NCBI GenBank assembly: GCA_958402075.1
Contig: CATXSD010000088.1
Coordinates: forward strand, 1-10,445
Source of the DNA: Mediterranea massiliensis
Lineage (GTDB): Bacteria; Bacteroidota; Bacteroidia; Bacteroidales; Bacteroidaceae
DNA: 10,445 bases
Direction of reading: 5' to 3'
The position numbers were made by a program, and so were the translations under genes. This document shows positions 6,995-10,445 of this stretch, in pieces; the first letter of the stretch is position 1; the number at the start of each line of letters is the position of its first letter. A model generated the notes under the pieces. That model worked only from the letters and a program-made list of their open reading frames with translations. It did no database searches and was not told the DNA's origin.

Positions 6995-7122
6995 GGAGAA
7001 AGGGCTATCACTTTGTCATTCTGAACGTAGTGAAGAATCTCGTAATCAACTGCTTATGTATTGAGATCCTTCACTACGTTCAGGATGACATTGCGTTTTG
7101 ATTACACTTCTCTATTTTGACA
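6987..7122. repeat. TGTCAAAA/TTTTGACA inverted repeat enclosing a REP-like doublet
   Basis: TGTCAAAA at 6987-6994 and TTTTGACA at 7115-7122 are perfect 8-bp inverted repeats. The doublet at 7014-7090 lies between them, with 19 bp on its left and 24 bp on its right. This nesting makes up most of the 358-bp gap between bamD and rpoZ. Eight bases could arise by chance, but the same TGTCAAAA also closes the related element at 10327-10334. Confidence 0.55.
7014..7090. repeat. REPIN-like palindromic doublet (CTGAACGTAGTGAAG type)
   Basis: Arms 7014-7041 and 7063-7090 are 28-bp inverted repeats (26 of 28 match) around a 21-bp spacer. Each arm can form a small hairpin, ATTCT/AGAAT in the left arm and ATCCT/AGGAT in its reverse-complemented partner, with an 11-base loop. 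The only two differences between the arms are the two partners of one base pair, so pairing is kept. A single unit of the same family is at 135-162. It lies inside the bamD-rpoZ gap. Confidence 0.8.
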
Positions 7123-7146
7123 CACGCTTGAGTTATATATTCACGT

Positions 7147-7995
7147 TCACTCTTCTGTTTCTTCTGCATTCTCTTCGTCCGTACCGCCTTCGCCAAGCAC
7201 ATTCTGCGCTTTCTGGAAGATGCGGTCAGCCTCCTTGATGTATTTGCTCTCCGGAAATTCGTTCTTGAAGGCATAATACTCGTCTATCGTCTCGCGGTAG
7301 CGTTCCGGCTTTCTCTCGTCCACGCTGTAGAAGGCCAACTCATATTTGGCACGCAGGATCAGGATGGACAGGTCTTCACGCAGATTGGTGTACGGATAGT
7401 CGTTCAGGGCATTCTGTGCCGTGATGACGCACGACTGGTAGTTGTTGCCCAGGTAGTTTCCCAGGTTGTAATACAGCTTGGCAGACAGATATTCCTTCAT
7501 CACCAGCTTGTCCTGCAGTTCGAAGATCATCTTTTGTGCTTCCTCCCGCTTGGGGCTCTGCGAATAGTATTCCATGAACAGCTGCAGTTCCTCGATGGCC
7601 TTGTACGTGCTGGTCTGGTCCAGACGCGGCTCGGGCGTATCCAGGAACAACGCCTTTCCAGCATGGAAGCGGGCCAGTTCCGCATACGTACCTCTCGGAT
7701 AAACCTGATAATATTGGATGAAAGTCTGGGCAGCCGTCTGATAGTCTCCCTCGTTGTAGTAGCACATGCCCAGCATGTAGAGCGATTCTTCCGCATTGGG
7801 CGTACCTTTCAGGATGGCAATCAGCTCGTTCAGCAACGTAGCGGCACGGTTGTACTGTCCCTTGGCGAAGTACGATTTGGCAGCCTCGTACTTGTATTCG
7901 TAATCCGTGCTTTTCAGCAGCTTGTTATATTCTCCGCACGATGTCAGCCCCATTGCTGCTGCCAGCAGAGCTATGATAAGAGTTCTCTTTTTCAT
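7147..7995 (-). CDS. bamD: Outer membrane assembly lipoprotein BamD
   Basis: This is the lipoprotein partner of BamA in the complex that folds beta-barrel proteins into the outer membrane. The 282 residues start with a lipoprotein signal, MKKRTLIIALLAAAMGLTSC, with the lipobox LTSC and acylated Cys20. TPR-like helices follow: ASYxxG-type segments are seen at YEAAKSYFAKGQYNRAATLL, ESLYMLGMCYYNEGDYQTAA and the YPRGTYAELARFHAGKALF stretch. The C-terminus is an acidic tail. The length is a little above the 245 residues of E. coli BamD, as expected for this phylum. It has its own promoter at 8018-8049, giving a very short leader. It is probably the first gene of the bamD-rpoZ-DUF4293 group. The protein is intact. 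Confidence 0.95.
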   Translation of the reverse strand: MKKRTLIIALLAAAMGLTSCGEYNKLLKSTDYEYKYEAAKSYFAKGQYNRAATLLNELIAILKGTPNAEESLYMLGMCYYNEGDYQTAAQTFIQYYQVYPRGTYAELARFHAGKALFLDTPEPRLDQTSTYKAIEELQLFMEYYSQSPKREEAQKMIFELQDKLVMKEYLSAKLYYNLGNYLGNNYQSCVITAQNALNDYPYTNLREDLSILILRAKYELAFYSVDERKPERYRETIDEYYAFKNEFPESKYIKEADRIFQKAQNVLGEGGTDEENAEETEE

Positions 7996-8017
7996 TCGCT
8001 AGTCTACAAATAATGCG

Positions 8018-8049
8018 CAAAGATAGGGCTTCGCCACGAATTACACAAC
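8018..8049 (-). promoter_or_regulatory. Promoter of bamD
   Basis: On the minus strand TATCTTTG (8025-8018) matches TAnnTTTG. A 20-bp spacer separates it from GTTG (8049-8046), a three-of-four match to the TTTG -33 box. Transcription would start near 8010, only about 15 nt before the bamD ATG at 7995. Confidence 0.65.
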
Positions 8050-8084
8050 GTTCCGAAGCTTAATTTTTTCAAAAAGAAAGGAAG

Positions 8085-8208
8085 GGGTAGTAGGGAGTGG
8101 TTAGCGGTGAACGGTGAACGGTTAGTATGCCATTCGGATGATAACGAACCATCACTAACCACTAATCACTAATCACTAACCGCTAACCACTCCTGCTAAC
8201 CGCTACCC
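8085..8208. repeat. Long inverted repeat with 7-bp periodicity; possible terminator of the ACT gene
   Basis: A perfect 15-bp inverted pair, GGAGTGGTTAGCGGT (8094-8108) and its complement (8179-8193), is extended on both sides by imperfect pairing from 8085 to 8208. Both arms are made of 7-bp units. The left arm has GTTAGCG, GTGAACG, GTGAACG and GTTAGTA; the right arm has CACTAAC, CACTAAT, CACTAAT, CACTAAC and CGCTAAC. It begins two bases after the ACT stop codon. On that strand it is followed by a T-rich stretch (CCTTCCTTTCTTTTT), so it may terminate the paaK-ACT transcript. Confidence 0.65.
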
Positions 8209-8209
8209 T

Positions 8210-8635
8210 TCACAGCTTATACAGCTCATTGGCCGCCAGCAGTTCCACCCGGTGCTCCTTCAGCACGCGCAGGCAGTTGTCCATGTCGTTGGGTCGGATC
8301 ACCACGTTCGCATGGTCCCCGTTGGCAAAGGAATACATGTATTCGATGAACACCCCTTCGTCCGACAGGAATTGCAGCACCTTGGCCAGTGCGCCCGGGA
8401 TGTTGGGACAGCTGATGCCGATCACGTCATTCACATTCACGGCAAAATGATGCTCCTTCAGCAGCTGGTAAGCCTTCTCCGGCTCCGACACCACTCCTCT
8501 CAGAATACCAAAATCGGCACTCTCCGCTATACACAGGGCCGACAGGTTGATACCGCCTTCGGCCAGCACCCGGGTCACCTCCGTCAGGCGTCCCGACTTG
8601 TTCTCCAGAAAAATCGAAAGTTGTTTGGCTATCAT
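8210..8635 (-). CDS. Tandem ACT-domain protein
   Basis: A 141-residue protein with two ACT domains, at about 4-66 (LSIFLENKSGRLTEVTRVLAEGGINLSAL is the first strand-helix unit) and about 70-135 (VIGISCPNIPGALAKVLQFL then GVFIEYMYSF). ACT domains bind amino acids or similar ligands and regulate enzymes. No catalytic or DNA-binding domain is fused, so a sensor or regulatory role is inferred. The ATG at 8635 is preferred: the reading frame stays open to 8683, but those 16 codons come from A/T-rich spacer repeats. It lies downstream of paaK in the same direction. Proteins of this type commonly accompany phenylacetate-CoA ligase and indolepyruvate oxidoreductase genes in Bacteroidales. The ligand is not known from sequence; aromatic amino acids or arylacetates are reasonable guesses. 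Confidence 0.85.
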   Translation of the reverse strand: MIAKQLSIFLENKSGRLTEVTRVLAEGGINLSALCIAESADFGILRGVVSEPEKAYQLLKEHHFAVNVNDVIGISCPNIPGALAKVLQFLSDEGVFIEYMYSFANGDHANVVIRPNDMDNCLRVLKEHRVELLAANELYKL

Positions 8636-8642
8636 ATTTTTT

Positions 8643-8672
8643 AATTGAGAATTGAAAATTGAAAAATGACAA
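8643..8672. repeat. A/T-rich spacer repeat (ATTGAGAATTGAAAATTG type)
   Basis: Low-complexity units of TTGAGAAT and TTGAAAA lie upstream of the ACT start codon. A similar stretch (GAGAATGGAAAATTGAGAATGG) occupies 5119-5140 before the porin gene. In both places it lengthens the open frame upstream of the likely true start and so misleads start prediction. Confidence 0.6.
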
Positions 8673-8682
8673 TTACCTACCA

Positions 8683-8759
8683 ATATCTAATATTTGATAT
8701 TTCATATTTAATATTTCATATTTGATATCTGATATTTCATATTTCATATTTAATATTTG
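8683..8759. repeat. Tandem array of eleven 7-bp units (ATATTTV)
   Basis: Eleven consecutive heptamers fit ATATTTN without a gap. The first and seventh have ATATCT in place of ATATTT. The seventh base varies: A, G, C, A, C, G, G, C, C, A, G, and is never T. The array ends one base before the paaK stop codon complement at 8761, filling most of the gap between paaK and the ACT gene. It could change length by slippage and alter the spacing inside the operon. No promoter consensus was found in it. Confidence 0.9.
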
Positions 8760-8760
8760 C

Positions 8761-10068
8761 TCAAAGCTTCCTCTTATCTATCACCCTCTTCGCCTTGCCC
8801 GTACTGCGTTCGATGCTGCGCGGCTCCACCAGCTTCACGTCTACGCTCAGGCCCAGTACGCTTTGCAGGCGGGCGGTCAGGCGCTTCTTCATCGCGATCA
8901 TCTTGTTGATTTCGTCCGAGTAGAATTCCGGCCTCACCTCCACCTGCAGCTCCATGGTGTCCGTATTGTTCTTGCGGTCCACCGTCAGCAGGTAGTGCGG
9001 TTCAAATTCCGGCATCTCCAGCATCACCGACTCAATCTGTGTCGGGAATACGTTCACGCCGCGGATAATCAGCATGTCGTCGCTGCGTCCCAGGATGCGG
9101 TCCATCCTCACCAGCGTCCTTCCGCAGGCACAGGTCTCGTAGTGCAGGGCCGTCAGGTCCTTCGTGCGGTAGCGCAGCAGGGGCATTCCCTCCTTTGTCA
9201 GGTGCGTGAACACCAGTTCGCCCGTCTGTCCCGGCTCCAGCGGCTGCAGTGTCTTCGGGTCCACAATCTCCGGGAAGAAGTGGTCCTCGTTCAGGTGCGT
9301 CCCGTGCTGGCACTCACATTCATAGCCCACGCCCGGACCCGCCACTTCGCTCAGGCCGTAGATGTCATACGCCTTGATGCCCAGCTTCGCCTCGATGTCG
9401 TGGCGCATCTCCTCCGTCCAGGGCTCCGCCCCGAAGGCTCCGATCCGCAGCTTGAATTCCTCGCGCGGCAGTCCCGAGTCGCGGATGGCGTCCGCCAGAT
9501 ACAGCGCATACGACGGCGTACAGCACAGCACCGTCGCCCCGAAGTCATGCATCAGCGTGATCTGTTTCTCCGTATTTCCGCTGGACATCGGGATCACTGA
9601 CGCCCCGATGTTCTCTGCGCCCGCATGCGCTCCCAGTCCGCCCGTAAACAGTCCGTAGCCATACGACACCTGGAAGATATCCGTCTGGTCCGCCCCGTAG
9701 GCCGTGAAGGCCCTCGACAGACATTCCTTCCACACCGACAGGTCCTTGCGCGTATAGCCCACCACCGTCGGTTTTCCCGTGGTGCCAGACGACGCATGGA
9801 TGCGCACAATCTGGCTCATGGGCACGGCACACAGCCCGAAGGGATAGTTGTCCCTCAGGTCCAGTTTCGTGGTGAACGGCAGCTTCACGATGTCGTCTAT
9901 GCTGTTGATGTCATCCGGAGTCACGTCCATTTCCTGCATCTTCCTGCGGTAGAAGGGCGTGTCGTGGTACACCCGCTCCACCGTTTTCTTCAGCCGGATG
10001 CCCTGCAGCTTGCGCAGGCTCTCCCGGTCCATGCATTCGATGCTCTCATTCCAAACCTTGTTTTTCAT
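8761..10068 (-). CDS. paaK: Phenylacetate-CoA ligase (AMP-forming)
   Basis: The enzyme activates phenylacetate, or a related arylacetate, to its CoA thioester through an acyl-adenylate. The 435 residues are the usual length of PaaK. Motifs seen are the phosphate loop SSGTTGKP at 93-100, GAEPW at 213-217, YGLSE at 237-241, YRTKDL at 300-305, the hinge segment GRSDDMLIIRGVNVFP at 327-342, and a C-terminal STGKAKRVID bearing the lysine used in adenylation (425 or 427). Cysteines 251, 253, 313 and 315 with His 255 or 258 could bind zinc, by analogy with Bacteroides PaaK structures; this is inference. The ATG at 10068 starts the usual N-terminus. The gene has its own promoter and is followed by an ACT gene. 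indolepyruvate oxidoreductase genes, often next to it, are not in the window. The physiological substrate could be phenylacetate, indoleacetate or hydroxyphenylacetate. Confidence 0.93.
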   Translation of the reverse strand: MKNKVWNESIECMDRESLRKLQGIRLKKTVERVYHDTPFYRRKMQEMDVTPDDINSIDDIVKLPFTTKLDLRDNYPFGLCAVPMSQIVRIHASSGTTGKPTVVGYTRKDLSVWKECLSRAFTAYGADQTDIFQVSYGYGLFTGGLGAHAGAENIGASVIPMSSGNTEKQITLMHDFGATVLCCTPSYALYLADAIRDSGLPREEFKLRIGAFGAEPWTEEMRHDIEAKLGIKAYDIYGLSEVAGPGVGYECECQHGTHLNEDHFFPEIVDPKTLQPLEPGQTGELVFTHLTKEGMPLLRYRTKDLTALHYETCACGRTLVRMDRILGRSDDMLIIRGVNVFPTQIESVMLEMPEFEPHYLLTVDRKNNTDTMELQVEVRPEFYSDEINKMIAMKKRLTARLQSVLGLSVDVKLVEPRSIERSTGKAKRVIDKRKL

Positions 10069-10112
10069 ACTTGTTGTTTTTCATGTGGTTATTTATTTGG
10101 ATTCTCTACCCG

Positions 10113-10144
10113 CAAATTAAACGATTTGTTTCCACATCCGCAAA
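10113..10144 (-). promoter_or_regulatory. Promoter of paaK-ACT
   Basis: On the minus strand TTTG (10144-10141), a 20-bp spacer and TTAATTTG (10120-10113) match the Bacteroidetes promoter, with one mismatch in the -7 box. Transcription would start near 10106, about 37 nt before the paaK ATG. This implies that paaK is the first gene of its transcript and is not read from an upstream gene. Confidence 0.7.
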
Positions 10145-10185
10145 TATTCTTTCCATATAATTCTTGTTGAACGAAGGGGTTTGGG

Positions 10186-10334
10186 AAGAAGTTAAAGAAG
10201 TTAGAGAAGTTAGAGAAGTTAAAGCCGATAGTTTTTCGAATGGGGGAAATGACTATTTTTTCTATGGGACTATAACTTCTTAGCCTCCTTTGGGAACGAT
10301 AACTTCTGTAAGTTCTGTACAGGCTGTGTCAAAA
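10186..10334. repeat. Composite palindromic element, copy 2 (GAAGTTA/TGTCAAAA family)
   Basis: Four exact-length 9-bp units (GAAGTTAAA, GAAGTTAGA, GAAGTTAGA, GAAGTTAAA) cover 10188-10223. AAGCCGATAGT follows, then, after a variable middle, TTTCTATGGG, TAACTTCTTAGCC, GATAACTTCTG, TAAGTTCTG and TGTCAAAA (10327-10334). The same blocks occur in the same order at 6831-6994. The right side is roughly the inverted complement of the left. Confidence 0.7.
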
Positions 10335-10335
10335 T

Positions 10336-10445
10336 AAAGGCATCTGCAACTCTCCTCCTTCTGGAAGGAGGAGTACCCGATAGGGGGAGGTGGTAGGTGA
10401 ATACATAATACGTTGATTGATGCCTTTTTGCGAAAGCCTACCACC
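10336..10445. repeat. Palindromic module cut by the window end
   Basis: AAAGGCATC (10336-10344) pairs with GATGCCTTT (10419-10427), and GGTGGTAGG (10389-10397) pairs with CCTACCACC (10437-10445). Between them CTCCTCCTT/AAGGAGGAG (10352-10373) forms a perfect 9-bp hairpin with loop CTGG. The arrangement looks like a third REP-doublet type whose second arm begins at 10437 and continues beyond the window. The range 10145-10185, between this repeat zone and the paaK promoter, shows nothing recognisable. Confidence 0.65.

Noticed and set aside
8636..8683. N-terminal extension of the ACT protein by 16 residues
   Set aside because: Those codons lie in the A/T-rich spacer repeat, and the ACT fold begins right after the ATG at 8635.
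8683..8759. CRISPR array
   Set aside because: The units are 7 bp with no unique spacers, and no cas genes are present.
10069..10445. tRNA or small protein gene in the right flank
   Set aside because: No cloverleaf or convincing reading frame. The region is a promoter followed by repeat modules.

Overview
The window looks like chromosomal DNA of a Bacteroidales bacterium, most likely Bacteroidaceae. The evidence is the protein families present (a LysM plus type 1 periplasmic-binding fusion, a PorT-like barrel, a DUF4293 protein, a Bacteroidetes-type omega subunit and a lipoprotein BamD), the absence of Shine-Dalgarno sequences, and promoters of the Bacteroidetes form TTTG-N19-21-TAnnTTTG. The genes are fairly GC-rich for Bacteroides, so I do not name a species. 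All eight protein genes are intact housekeeping or envelope genes. I see no phage, IS element, CRISPR array, tRNA or rRNA.

Layout. Positions 1-284 hold a 100-bp direct duplication (99/100 identical) built around a palindromic REP-doublet element. uvrA (nucleotide excision repair) lies on the minus strand at 285-3122. It is divergent from a plus-strand pair: a secreted three-LysM/periplasmic-binding protein (3316-5109) and a small outer-membrane beta-barrel (5152-5841). A convergent gap with a long nested hairpin follows. Next is the minus-strand group bamD (7147-7995), rpoZ (6453-6788) and a DUF4293 membrane protein (5986-6453). The last two overlap by one base (TAATG). bamD and rpoZ are separated by 358 bp of nested repeats. 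The right part is a minus-strand operon, paaK (8761-10068) then a tandem-ACT protein (8210-8635), probably for activating and sensing arylacetates. The window ends in more repeat modules (10186-10445).

How the genes fit together. Envelope building is the main theme: BamD inserts beta-barrels such as the PorT-like protein, and the LysM fusion should sit on peptidoglycan. UvrA and the omega subunit are core information-processing genes. paaK/ACT is a small metabolic unit with its own promoter.

The least ordinary content is the intergenic DNA. There are three kinds of REPIN-like inverted doublets, two of which have compensatory base changes in their hairpins. Two copies of a composite element (9-bp-period GAAGTTA arms, ending in TGTCAAAA) lie 3.4 kb apart. 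Two unrelated arrays with a 7-bp period flank the ACT gene. No new multi-gene system is evident. The repeat families are the best candidates for something undescribed.
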